Below, piece after piece: positions 12,801-22,736 of a stretch of DNA of 64,000 bases. This DNA is from Sabellastarte sp. h YS-2021. Lineage: Eukaryota > Annelida > Polychaeta > Sabellida > Sabellidae. Location of the stretch: contig OZ024939.1 of the NCBI GenBank assembly GCA_964017235.1, positions 44,122,241 to 44,186,240 on the forward strand. Reading direction: 5' to 3'. Position 1 is the stretch's first letter. Each line of letters begins with the position of its first letter. The notes beneath the pieces were generated by a model, which did not search any database, had not been told where the DNA came from, and was given only the letters and a program-made list of their open reading frames with translations. Made by a program: the position numbers and the translations under genes.

Positions 12801-15800
12801 AAGTTGGCTGTAAAAGCAATTAAATTTGGAGAAATCTCCATTCTTTTTCTGATGTGTGTTACTGTGGATTAGTAAAACACAGAGAACTAGCCATCAAAAA
12901 TAATATGTTCTTATCACCATGGTTAAGTGAAAGACTTCTAGTTATAGTTTAGTCATGTTTTTACCCTACAGCCCTTAAAGGCTGTCAGGGTATTGTTTTG
13001 ACCTATGGTGTCCGGATGGGCGGGCGGGAGGTGGGAAGAAGTTTGTCTGGGCTGTATCTCGGAAACCGTAAGTTGTAGGAAGTTGATACTTGGTAGGGAC
13101 ATTGGTTAGGAGGTGTAGGTGTGCATCGTCATGGTCTGACCTTGATTTGACCTTTGACCTTGCCATAGTGACCTTGACCTATAAAATCTTGTCTGGGCTA
13201 TATCTCAAAAACCGTAAGGTGTAGGAAGTTTATACTTGGTAGGGACATTGGTTAGAGAGTGTAGGTGTTTATCCTTATGGTCTGACCTTGATTTGACCTT
13301 GCCGTAGTGACCTTGACCTATAAAATCTTGTCCGGGCTAAATCTCAGAAACCGTAAGGTGTAGGAAGTTGATACTTTGTAGGGACATTGGTTAGGGGGTG
13401 TAGGTGTGCAATGTCAGTGTGACTTTGATTTGACCTTTGACCTTGCCGTAGTGACCTTGACCTATATAATCTTGCCCTGGCTAAATCTCGGAAACCATAA
13501 GGTGTAGGAAGTTGGTTAGAAGGTGTAGGTGTGCAACATCAAGGTGAGACCTTGATTTGACCTTTGATCTTGCTGTAGTGACCTTGACCTATAAAATCTT
13601 GTCCGGTCTATATCTGTGAAACGGTAAGGTGTAGGAAGTTGATATTTGGTAGGGACATTGGTTAGGTGTAGGTGTGCCTTGTCATGGTGTGACTTTGATT
13701 TGACCTTTGACCTTGCCGTAGTGACCTTGACCTATAAAATCTTGTCCTGATATCTCAAAAACTGTAAGGTGAAGGTTGACACTTGGTAGGGACATTGGTT
13801 AGGGGGTGTATGTAAATGTATGTGTGCATCATGGTGTGACCTTTTTGCTCTGCCAAAGTGTGTTTAGCTGCCATATTTGAGACATCTTTCTCTTATGACA
13901 AGGACATATGGATTGCTGCAACTGATTATTATATGCACTTTTACATAATTATGCTATTTCCATTGATTGCTATTCTCCAATTAATAAATTTTACAGCTTC
14001 ATATTTTTTTAGTTTACTGATTAATGCTGTCATCTTGCTATTAAATTGTCTTGTTTTAGTACTTTATCTTTACATACATTTTCTTTCTCTTAGATGTTAT
14101 TTTCTCTACTTAAACATTATTTGGACCTTTATATAAGTGACACTGCGCTGAAAGTTTTCCGGTGTTTTACTACTTCTATATGTCATGGTGTTGAAAACTA
14201 TCTCCCTAGGCTGCGGGGTACGGGCATCTCTGATGCTATTTTTAAACTTCTGAAATCAAACAGCCAGATTTCTCACTTTTTTGTGGTCAGCTGACACAAG
14301 TTCTTTGCATTGCATTTATGTTTTGAGTTTCACCTCAACTGAAGGCACCATGTTGATCCCCTCATTAGAACCCACTGAGCTTAGTTTCAGTCATCCAATA
14401 TTTAAAGGTGTATATTCAGAATTTTCGGTCAAATGAATAATGAGAATCGCCAAGAAAGTTTTGAGCGTCGCTTGTTTTATGTTTCAAAATTTTCATCAGA
14501 CAAAATCTTTCTTTAGAGCTGTTGCACCTTCATATCTTTGAGCGCATGACGTTTCCATGACAATGACCAATGTTTATCCAACAGTCCAGACTTTAAAATG
14601 ATCTGTTTTACCTCTAAATTTTTCATAGGACAATGTAAAAATAATTAACTGTACACCTTCAGATCTGTATAGCTATCATACTGAATCTGTTTAACCATCA
14701 AAAAGATTTCCCACAACATGATTTTAAATAATGTTTTTAACTCCACTTATACCTTAAAATCTGATAATACAGTGACTGCTTCACCAAAGAGATGCTTATC
14801 TAACAATTCTATGATTTCAGAACTATCATTTTCACTCTATACACTGAGAATCTGTAAATAAAGTAATTCTATGCCATGAAAATGCCAAACAACCCATGAA
14901 ATGTAGTACTTTAGGTGGAGAAGCCATGTCGAATAGAGAACATCCTTATAAGGGCATCCTCTTTACATTCAATTTTACTTTAATAAGCTGTAGGTTCTAG
15001 TGAGGGAGTCTTTGGATTCAGTTTAAATCATGAATGAACATTGATACTGCTCTATGTATCCATATTATTGTCAAGTAATTAAAAGGCTGTGATTTTACTT
15101 TAGATTAGTATATGCACACTGTTCACTGGTTTTTTTTTAAAAAAAAAAACGTTTTGCACCTTCAGTTACACGAAAGCCCAGTATTCCCACACAAATGTGA
15201 AGAGTGAGTACATTCTCCTCAAGCTCAGCTTGTAATCTTTTTCTCCTTTTTTCTTCGCATAAAATTGTAAATATTAAATATAAGCAGAAACTATCTTATC
15301 TGAACAGACTCTCATTCATACAGTAACAAAGATATGCTCTCAAAAAATTAGATTGCTCAAAGATTAGATTTCGATTAGATTAGAACTTGGGTTTGCAAAG
15401 TCCATTGTAGCACCCATGTTTTAAAGGCCACACTCTTTCTATACCAAAAATAAGGCGGACAACTTATTTATTTGGGTGCATTAGAGTTTATTAACAAGGA
15501 GAGACAGGACATTAGTGTCAGATTCATGATTCTATGACCATTGTAGGTAGGGCTGTGAACGGTTACTCAAGCCTTGATAGACGAGTCGGTCTTGGCTAGT
15601 ACTCGAGTCCATTTTAAGTACTCGGTTACTCGCCAGGCATTGTATTATCGCCCACATAATGAAACGTTTGTGTCAAATATGCTGCATTTCCATCACATAA
15701 CATCAATTAAAATTGTTGTTTTCGCTTGAAAACGTATAATTTACTCCTTATTCTATAATATCTGGTTAAATAGAAGACGTTTTTCTTCAGAAGTTTCGAT

Positions 15801-18800
15801 TCCGGAAATCAACTATACTTCTAATGGTGGGAACTAAATCTCGCGGTTACACAAATTTGGGCCGGTTGTCAGAGGGTGAGTACTCGGTGCCATTTTTTGT
15901 ACCCGTCCCAGCCCTAATTATAGGCCATGTATTTGTTGGACTGTAATATTTCCGTGACGTTTGTGACTAGATGTTTAGTCTCTGGGGATGGAGCCGAGTG
16001 ATGTATTTTCACATGCTGCAGTGAAGGTTACATGTATAACACTATGTGGTATACCAGAAGAAGGGAAATACTTCAGATAAAATAGGTTCTGCTATAAAGA
16101 ATATCTGCCTCATTTTTTTCTAAGTGCTTTCATGTTTTTCATGTTTCATACAAAATAAAAAACATCTTTTGTAAAGTGACTTAATTATGTTGTGTGCTAC
16201 GGGTATGTAAAGGAAATCTGTCAAATGTTTTGCAGTAAAGGCTCGTCGTATGTATATGTTGGACACATTGGGTGGATGTTGGGAGATATTTAAGCTTCCT
16301 GCAAGGGCTGCTTGTTTGTGTATAGGAGGAAATCGGCTCCGCGAGCGCCACATTTTGTTTTCCTTATTACTCTGTGACCGTTGGGCGGATTCTTTTCAAA
16401 TTTGGTAGGTATATGCAGTAGCCTTGGGGAATGTTTTGGAATATGCTGCAGTGACATTTCAACCAATCAGAGAGGTCACATGACCGAAAATGTGTTTTTT
16501 CGATGGGTAAGCCTGTCCGGATGATAACTTGAAAGGGATTTTATCAATTCACATGAAACTTGGCAAATACATTCATTCTATTGAAATTTGGAAATCATTA
16601 GTTTTTGGTATTGATTAGTTAAGAAATGGCGGAGTAATTAATAATTAATTAATCATTACAAATTTTCCAAATAAGGAAAACACAAAAATGTTTGTATCTC
16701 GAAATTTTTGGCCCACAGGGTATATCTGCAGAGTAGTCATCCTAATTTTCAAAAAAAAATTCTCTTGCCATTTTGAATTTTCGAATTTTTCGTAAAAATT
16801 GCAAAACACAAAAATGCTTATATCTCGAAAACTGTGCTAGATAGAGCAGACTGTGCTAACTTTGGTTGCCACAACAATATACGGCTAGAAGCAGAGCATT
16901 TTCTTAATACTTTAGCACTCACCTTTATATCCTTTTCGGGATGCTTTGTTTTTGCTGTGCAAAAACATTATCTTTTTTTTGCAAGCAATCCTCTAGTTAA
17001 TATTACTGCTACAGTTGTTTTCAGTGTGATTGATAAAATGTCCAGTCCAGTGCCAATTCAAAGTGTGAAGCTTACTTTTTGTTCTGAAGACAAAATTGAC
17101 TTGATCTTTTTAAGAACATAGCCACAAAAGCTAGTATTGAGTTAACAAGAGCCAACACCCACCATAGTTGAGGTCACACAATTGTGGTCGACCAATTTTA
17201 ATATTTGTTAGTGTTCATACAATGTATCTAACAGATTTTCAAATATTCCAGTAGATAAATGGTGTCTAACATAAATATACTGAACTGTTCTGATTCCTCA
17301 TGTCTGTGTTTTATAAGGTATAAAAAGTTGAAATACCTATTTGGAACTATTGTAATAGACTACTAAGAGAACTATTGTAAAATCTCTAAAAAATCTAAAA
17401 TATTTGAATTCAATTGAATATATGACTGTGTCGTAAATAACCACAACCGTCCTCAGTGGCATTATTTTATGTTTCCAAATGTCACAAAAGCGTGTCCCAT
17501 AAATTCTAAACTCACAGGATTAGCCTGTTAAGTAGTACTCATTTCATGGTAGAGTACTGCATTATTTGAAGTACACAATTGGAAAAAAAAACTACTCTTT
17601 TTAACCATGTGTTTTTCAAAATATTCACTTAAAAACATTGTCATATGGACAATAACATATTACTTTTCATGGAAAAACAGCATTTTAAAAAAATATTTGG
17701 ATAAAAATTAAAATGAAATAGGACAGTCTCTGTTAATTTTCAGGGGAGAAAATGGCTTAATTTGTCACATTTATCACTAAAAAGAGTACTTTTAGGAGAG
17801 TAGAAAAAATTGTTGAAAAAGTACTTTGGAAGACATAAACTACTGCTTATGGAAGTCCCACTATTAAATATGGTTGTGTGAAAACTGGGAATGAGACAGG
17901 AACAATCCAATCATTATGCTGGATACCATATCTTTCCAACTTTTAATGATGTCTGCCATGTGAAGATACCTTGCTTTTCATATTCCTTCTGTTTCAGACC
18001 ACATGCCTCTCAATCTTGGGCACTCTTGTGTCTCCTCCCCCAGTTTAAACAAACTATCAAAATGTTATATCCATGTCATTTCAAACTGTGCTGAAGCCGT
18101 ATTCACAAAGAATGACTAAGTTCAATTTTGGAACAGATGATTCGACCATTGCAACATTTTGATGGGTAGATTACAGTTAAGCCAAAACTTGAGCCAGAAT
18201 ATCAGCAGAATTTCTCTCTAAATACCGAATGTAATTTCCAAAGAGATATTTTTGAATTAGCTTAAGCCAATTTTCAACGATCTTTCATTAAAAATACCTT
18301 CAGTGAATACGGCCCATTTTTTATGCAAAAGGGTCTTTTGTAAGGAATATATTTCTGCAAGTTACTAATGTAAAACACTAGATTGTTGGTATTGAATTGC
18401 AACATGTGTGAACTGTGCAAATGGTCATTGAACTACAGTTTCAGCCTTTCTAGTTGAATTACAAGGAACCAGAAAACCATTCTACTTGTCCAGTATTTCT
18501 GTAAATCAGGCTTAATCTATGTTGTAAAAATAATCTCAGAGGAAATGTAAATACTCTGTAAACATGCTGTTGTTAAGGCAATACCAACAGATTTTGTGTT
18601 CTATTCTTTGTAAACAAAAGCAAATTTAATGCTATAAAATTTGTGATTCTGTTCTGTTTATGTCTGTTATCAGTTATCAGTCATGCTAAAGATTCACATT
18701 TCATTTTGTTAATATGTTGATTTCCCTGCAATGCTTAGTATGTTAACTTCCTTGCTAAAACACTTGAACTTATAACAGCAAACGGCTGATCAAGCAGTGT

Positions 18801-21800
18801 ATCCCTGCCAAAACCCTTGAACTTATTAAACAAACAGGTACTCAAGTAATATGTCCCTGCCAAAACCCTTGAACTTGTGTAAAGCAAACAAGCAGTTAAG
18901 TAATGCATCCCTGTCAAAACACTTCAACTTGTTTGAAGCAAACAGGGAGTTAAGTAATGCATCCTTGTCAAAACACTTCAACTTGTTTGAAGCAAACAGG
19001 GAGTTAAGTAATGCATCCTTGTCAAAACACTTCAACTTGTTTGAAGCAAACAGGGAGTAAAGTAATGCATCCCTGTCAAAACACTTCAACTTGTTTGAAG
19101 TAAACAAGGAGTTAAGTAATGCATCCTTGTCAAAACACTTCAACTTGTTTGAAGCAAACAGGGAGTTAAGTAATGCATCCTTGTCAAAACACTTCAACTT
19201 GTTTAAAGCAAACAGGGAGTAAAGTAATGCATCCTTGTCAAAACACTTCAACTTGTTTGAAGCAAACAGGGAGTAAAGTAATGCATCCTTGTCAAAACAC
19301 TTGAACTTGTTTGAAGCAAACAGGGAGTTAAGTAATGCATCCCTGTCAAAACACTTCAGCTTGTTTAAAGCAAACAGGGAGTAAAGTAATGCATCCTTGT
19401 CAAAACACTTGAACTTGTTTGAAGCAAACAGGGAGTTAAGTAATGCATCCCTGTCAAAACACTTGAACTTGTTTGAAGCAAACAGGGAGTTAAGTAATGC
19501 ATCCTTGTCAAAACACTTCAACTTGTTTGAAGCAAACAGGGAGTTAAGTAATGCATCCTTGTCAAAACACTTCAACTTGTTTGAAGCAAACAGGGAGTAA
19601 AGTAATGCATCCTTGTCAAAACACTTCAACTTGTTTGAAGTAAACAGGGAGTTAAGTAATGCATCCTTGTCAAAACACTTCAACTTGTTTGAAGCAAACA
19701 GGGAGTTAAGTAATGCATCCTTGTCAAAACACTTCAACTTGTTTGAAGTAAACAGGGAGTTAAGTAATGCATCCCTGTCAAAACACTTCAACTTGTTTGA
19801 AGTAAACAGGGAGTTAAGTAATGCATCCTTGTCAAAACACTTCAACTTGTTTGAAGCAAACAGGGAGTTAAGTAATGCATCCTTGTCAAAACACTTCAAC
19901 TTGTTTGAAGTAAACAGGGAGTTAAGTAATGCATCCCTGTCAAAACACTTCAACTTGTTTGAAGTAAACAGGGAGTTAAGTAATGCATCCTTGTCAAAAC
20001 ACTTCAACTTGTTTGAAGCAAACAGGGAGTTAAGTAATGCATCCTTGTCAAAACACTTCAACTTGTTTGAAGTAAACAGGGAGTTAAGTAATGCATCCTT
20101 GTCAAAACACTTCAACTTGTTTGAAGTAAACAGGCAAAAAAGTAAAATACTTAAAAGTTGTTATATAGCAAACCGAAACAGTACTCATTTTGTCTAAAAG
20201 AATTTCAAGGTTTGACACTACCGTCCAATATATTCAAAGGATAGAAATATTAAAATCTGCATTGGTAAAAGCCTAAAAGGAAACAGTTGATTCTCTGGAA
20301 GCAGACTGCATTGTGCATAGAAAGCCATGTGTACCATAGAATAGTTCCTTTGTTTGTATGTACATTTTCTTTTCTTTTGTGTATATTGTCACATGTGTTG
20401 TGCAGTAAACCAAAACTGTGTCACCAGATACCTTACCGACTGGCTTTGTTGTTATTTATACAGCCAGTAGTTTTCATGAACTGGAACTTCACCTCTCATA
20501 TATATTCATAAAATTGTCCATGCTCACATCTTTGACCTTGTACACCAAAAACCAGGACAACATCGTATCCACAAAGTCTATGTACTCTGGATTTGGACCC
20601 AACTTATAATGGAGGTAGTAGTGGCTGGGTTCAAAATGTAAGCTTTTTGCTGACACCTGTATGGTCCTTGGTTTGAATCTAGGTCAAGACAATGTGTGGC
20701 ATGTAGTGAGGACATGCAACTCTAATTACTGTATTGCCTTAGCTGCTGACAAGGACGTAAATGCCATGAAAAAAACTCATTACTTTCAGCCCAGTTCTAT
20801 AAAGAATATTCTTTTTTGTATAGTACTTTTAAATGAAAAAATTTTGTATGGCTTATAATACTGTGACACAAATTCATCTTTACATATGAGTGTAGTTAAA
20901 AATAAATATTTCTCTCCATCTGCCCTGACTACCATAGAATCAGCAAGCCATCTTGGGACACTCAGCCACATGGAGACACTTGGTGAAAGCCGGCAACAGC
21001 AGCAGACCAGTGACACGAAGAATCTCAGAAACAGTGAGAGATATGTGGTCACCAAGTCCAGTCCTACTGTAACTGGTGACATCTTCAAAAATAAAGATAA
21101 GCTGGTTATTGGTGATGAAGAATTGGTTGCCAATAGCAACAGGGACAGTGTCACCAGGACTACAAGCAGCTTGAAAAGTATCAGTGGAGAGGTGGCAGAT
21201 CTTTACCCCAAGAAAATTGAACCTCTCTACTGAGAGAGAAAATGTGTCCGTGAACTGAAGGAATGAGAAAACCCAGATTCTGCTGTTGATTGTATGAAAT
21301 CCTTTGTAAAACCAGCTGGTTTCTTCTGCAATTGTTTTGATAAGCCTTGAATACCTGTGTGGTGATTTTGTATAAATCTTGGAGTCTATTTTCAGTCATA
21401 CTTAGTGTTTGTTTTGAAAATATTTCACTCTATTTTCAATAAGTGTGAGTTCTTTATATGAATTTTTAATCTATTTTTAAGTGTGTGGGTTTGTATGAAT
21501 ATTCAATTTTTACTAATTTCTTGTATTTCAGTGCACACTTTAAATTTGTGTACAATTTTTGGTCATAAAGGTGCTTTTTTTGGTATTTTACTGCATTCTT
21601 GATATTTATAATTATGTATATTTGTGAACATAAAGGTATATTTTGGTTTCTCTTTTTTTTCTTGTTTGACTGTACACTTAATATTTGTGTACAGTTTTGA
21701 ACCGTAAAGGTACATAGTTTGCAACATACAACAAAAATTGCACATTGTGTTACAAGTGTGTTTCAGCTCTCAACCAATCTATATCGTCTATACATATCTG

Positions 21801-22736
21801 TCATGTCTTGCATGTTCTGATGTCAGCTGACCTAAATTGGGTTTAACGACAAAGTGTTGAAAAAATATTAAATGTCAAAAAAAAATTTTTTTTTTTGCAC
21901 TTGTCATCCTATATATCTACTCGGCTTACAAGATTCTGACAACAGTACTGTACATAGAAATTTTCGCAAGATTTCATTATTAAAAAGCTTTAAAAGTGAA
22001 AATTGGTGTAATTAAAAAAAATAAATTAAAAAAGAAAATAAAAGAATAAAAAATTAATCTGTAATTATCTTTACAGAGGAAACTGGAAGTTATTGAAAAT
22101 ATATCCTGGAGATTCTCTAAAAATTCAAACCTCAAGGCGAAAAAAATATTTTTTCAAAAATTTTCCATTGGTGCAGTATTGGAATCGGTTAGATCTAGGA
22201 AATCCATTGCGTGCCAATCTTGGGCCAGGAAAACTCCTTGTGTTTCAAATGTTAGGTGGTATCTGATTTTTGTCACAGTTTGAGGCAGCCATTTTCCTTA
22301 TTATGTGCAAAAAATTTTTGTGAATTTTTCATTTTTTTTTCACTCTAAGGGATGGCCTGTCCAGTGGGGATTTTCACATACTGTTGGAAATGTCACATTT
22401 ATTTACAGTGTAAATACTAAGTGTATTTCCAGTTAATAACTTATTGTATTACACTGTCTTAATAACTCTTTTTTTCTGTGTTTTTCAGTGGGAAATATTG
22501 GCCTGCCCCCTCTCCCCCAGGGTCTACCACCTATCTCCCTCTCCTCCACCCAGGGCCCTGTCCCCCTGCCCGACCTTGAGGGCCTGTCCTTCTCCCTGGG
22601 AGCCTCCTCTCAGTCCATGTTCTCCCAGGCCACCCAGCCTACATCCCTACCTTCCACCGCGTCCTCCCCAGAACCCCCCCTCGACACCCCGCTCTCAGTC
22701 TCAGCCAATCAGAACGTACTACAGGAGGCCTCATAA
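3780..22736 (+). CDS. GORASP2: Golgi reassembly-stacking protein (GRASP55/65 family), 10 exons
   Basis: Encodes a peripheral Golgi protein that tethers cisternae by self-association of its N-terminal PDZ-like domains and acts in stacking, ribbon linking and unconventional secretion (family knowledge). Exons: 3780-3842, 5326-5406, 6214-6371, 6665-6710, 7370-7456, 9677-9807, 10119-10408, 10922-11002, 11671-11760, 22489-22736. The spliced frame is 1275 bases (424 aa) and every junction keeps phase. It starts [20 protein letters not shown], with Gly2 as the expected myristoylation site. PDZ-like domain 1 is about residues 15-105 and domain 2 about 111-200, with family signatures [50 protein letters not shown] and [12 protein letters not shown]. 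Residues from about 205 form the Pro/Ser-rich regulatory tail, which ends LQEAS. Length is close to human GORASP2. The GORASP1/GORASP2 split is vertebrate, so the symbol is the nearest name. Confidence 0.95.
4200..4439. mobile_element. TA-flanked MITE, copy 2
   Basis: The same element as 224-461, inverted, inside GRASP intron 1. Both terminal inverted repeats are intact (TACTGCCTTGCTACCAATTA and ATTGGTAGCAAGGCAGTA). The middle is the reverse complement of copy 1 (CAAATAGATATAACTTG). Confidence 0.75.
5326..5406 (+). CDS. GORASP2: GRASP exon 2 (residues 22-48)
   Basis: Acceptor TGTTACAG, donor GTAAGA, 81 bp in phase 0. Encodes [20 protein letters not shown] followed by CIGNTRL, the first half of PDZ-like domain 1. 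Confidence 0.95.
6214..6371 (+). CDS. GORASP2: GRASP exon 3 (residues 49-101), GC donor
   Basis: Acceptor TTTGTAG. Encodes [20 protein letters not shown] and continues to [10 protein letters not shown]. The exon must end at AG in ATAAG|GCAAGG so that the next exon restores Arg-Phe-Cys-Ser. The donor is therefore GC, not GT. Confidence 0.93.
6665..6710 (+). CDS. GORASP2: GRASP exon 4 (residues 101-116)
   Basis: A 46-bp exon between TATCTAG and GTAAGT. Encodes [15 protein letters not shown], the strand that links the two PDZ-like domains and is strongly conserved in the family. Confidence 0.93.
7370..7456 (+). CDS. GORASP2: GRASP exon 5 (residues 117-145)
   Basis: Acceptor ACTACAG, donor GTATGT, 87 bp in phase 0. 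Encodes [20 protein letters not shown] then IGADSVLYE, the start of PDZ-like domain 2. Confidence 0.95.
7512..7661 (+). mobile_element. tRNA-derived SINE, family 2, with intact target duplication
   Basis: A roughly 150-bp element in GRASP intron 5 with tRNA-like promoter boxes: A box CAGTGGCCCAGTGGTTAGC and B box GTGGTTCGAGCCCC. It ends GACGTAAAACCCCAAG. It is bounded by a perfect 16-bp direct repeat, TTTGTACAGTCATTAG, at 7496-7511 and 7662-7677, the hallmark of LINE-driven insertion. A second copy lies at 46788-46937. Confidence 0.88.
7845..8222. mobile_element. hAT-like MITE with 8-bp target duplication, copy 1
   Basis: A 378-bp element in GRASP intron 5, bounded by the exact 8-bp repeat GCTAAGAC at 7837-7844 and 8223-8230. 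Its ends are TAGTTGTGTGAACGG and CCGGTCCGACCACTA, which are imperfect inverted repeats. Copy 2 lies at 15548-15916. The 8-bp duplication is typical of hAT transposons. No transposase is encoded. Confidence 0.75.
9677..9807 (+). CDS. GORASP2: GRASP exon 6 (residues 146-189)
   Basis: Acceptor CCTTTCAG, donor GTAAGT. Encodes [20 protein letters not shown] and continues to [10 protein letters not shown] in PDZ-like domain 2. It ends with two bases of a Ser codon completed by exon 7. Confidence 0.95.
10119..10408 (+). CDS. GORASP2: GRASP exon 7 (residues 189-286)
   Basis: Acceptor TATCTTGCAG, donor GTCAGT. Encodes the end of PDZ-like domain 2 ([15 protein letters not shown]), then the Pro/Ser/Gln/Ala-rich start of the regulatory tail. 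The tail contains [10 protein letters not shown], which matches the conserved DGFTEVQLSS patch of vertebrate GRASP55. Confidence 0.93.
10481..10640 (+). mobile_element. Decayed SINE, family 2
   Basis: In GRASP intron 7. Resembles the SINE at 7512-7661 in CTCAGTAACCTAGTGGTTGA (A-box side), TGTGGTTTGACTCCCACAAG (B-box side) and GATGGTGCTGAGG. It is heavily mutated, with no clear target duplication. Confidence 0.5.
10922..11002 (+). CDS. GORASP2: GRASP exon 8 (residues 286-313)
   Basis: Acceptor TTCTCTTCAG, donor GTAAGT, 81 bp in phase 1 at both ends. Encodes a Ser/Pro-rich stretch of the tail ([20 protein letters not shown]). Assigned by phase and splice sites; the tail itself is poorly conserved. 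Confidence 0.85.
11671..11760 (+). CDS. GORASP2: GRASP exon 9 (residues 313-343)
   Basis: Acceptor ATCATTTCAG, donor GTGAGT, 90 bp in phase 1 at both ends. Encodes [20 protein letters not shown] then DLTRMPLPP, which resembles the VPPMNPA...LPGLMPLP segment of vertebrate GRASP55. Confidence 0.88.
13000..13855. repeat. 140-bp tandem array, about 6 copies, rich in AGGTCA half-sites
   Basis: Units start near 13044, 13190, 13330, 13474, 13601 and 13743 at the phrase GTCTGGGCTATATCTC. Each continues through ACCGTAAGGTGTAGGAAGTT and TAGGGACATTGGTTAG to a block of TGACCT hexamers, then CTATAAAATCTTG. The perfect DR1 motif TGACCTTTGACCT occurs at 13148-13160, 13431-13443 and 13701-13713. Similar pyrimidine-type TGACCTT-rich blocks occur in the elements at 25373 and 36308 and in the array at 50980. 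Confidence 0.85.
15548..15916. mobile_element. hAT-like MITE, copy 2
   Basis: A 369-bp element with ends TAGGGCTGTGAACGG and CCCGTCCCAGCCCTA. It is flanked by ATTGTAGG (15540-15547) and ATTATAGG (15917-15924), an 8-bp target duplication with one mismatch. It shares GTGAACGGT near the left end and a TCTGGTTAA segment inside with the copy at 7845-8222. Non-coding. Confidence 0.75.
18731..20135. repeat. 54-bp minisatellite, about 26 copies
   Basis: The unit contains AGTAATGCATCCTTGTCAAA, ACACTTCAACTTGTTTGAAG and CAAACAGGGAGTTA. The first two or three units on the left are degenerate; the rest differ by single bases (CCTTG/CCCTG, GAAGC/GAAGT, TCAAC/TGAAC). As 54 is divisible by three, frames stay open on both strands: 429 codons on the minus strand (18826-20115) and 194 on the plus strand. 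These are a by-product of the period and are not called as genes. Confidence 0.95.
20600..20790 (+). mobile_element. Possible tRNA-derived SINE remnant
   Basis: Contains GTAGTGGCTGGGTTCAAAAT (A-box-like) followed about 35 bp later by CTTGGTTTGAATCTAGG (B-box-like GGTTYGAAT), then GCTGACAAGGACGTAAATGC, which resembles the GACGTAAAAC tail phrase of SINE family 2. No target duplication is evident. Confidence 0.4.
20938..21233 (+). CDS. Candidate alternative terminal exon of the GRASP gene
   Basis: An open frame of 98 codons including the stop, preceded by a pyrimidine-rich tract and acceptor CTGACTACCATAG. If spliced from the exon 9 donor (phase 1, ending in G), the junction codon is GAA and the frame stays open to TGA at 21231. 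That gives a 440-aa isoform with a hydrophilic tail starting [20 protein letters not shown] and ending KKIEPLY, in place of the Pro-rich exon 10 tail. The residues look protein-like, with balanced K/E/D/S/T and no low-complexity run. I recognise no domain. It could instead be a chance frame or an exon of another transcript. Confidence 0.4.
22489..22736 (+). CDS. GORASP2: GRASP exon 10 (residues 343-424) and stop
   Basis: Acceptor GTGTTTTTCAG, stop TAA at 22734. Encodes [20 protein letters not shown] and further Pro/Leu/Ser-rich sequence, comparable to the GLPPLP-type repeats in the vertebrate GRASP55 tail. The frame is joined in phase 1 from exon 9. GC content is much higher than in the flanks. 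Confidence 0.9.

Larger units (their letters stand above)
11761..22488 (+). other. GRASP intron 9 (10.7 kb)
   Basis: The largest intron of the gene, from donor GTGAGT to acceptor TTTTTCAG. It holds the repeat features at 13000-13855, 15548-15916, 18731-20135 and 20600-20790 and the candidate exon at 20938-21233. The remaining parts (11761-12960, 13860-15540, 15925-18730, 21234-22488) are AT-rich. They show only repeat debris, such as the segment around 16350-16850 with two 'tatctcgaaa' phrases, and a diffuse repeat of GTGTACA...ATAAAGGT at 21530-21720. I see no further exon in them. Confidence 0.8.

Noticed and set aside
16350-16850. A further repeat element in GRASP intron 9
   Set aside because: Phrases such as TATCTCGAAA recur, but I could not define ends or a second copy in the window.
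18826-20115. 429-codon minus-strand frame (and 194-codon plus-strand frame) over the 54-bp repeat
   Set aside because: Period divisible by three keeps frames open on both strands at once; no splice or start context; variation between units is not biased to synonymous change.
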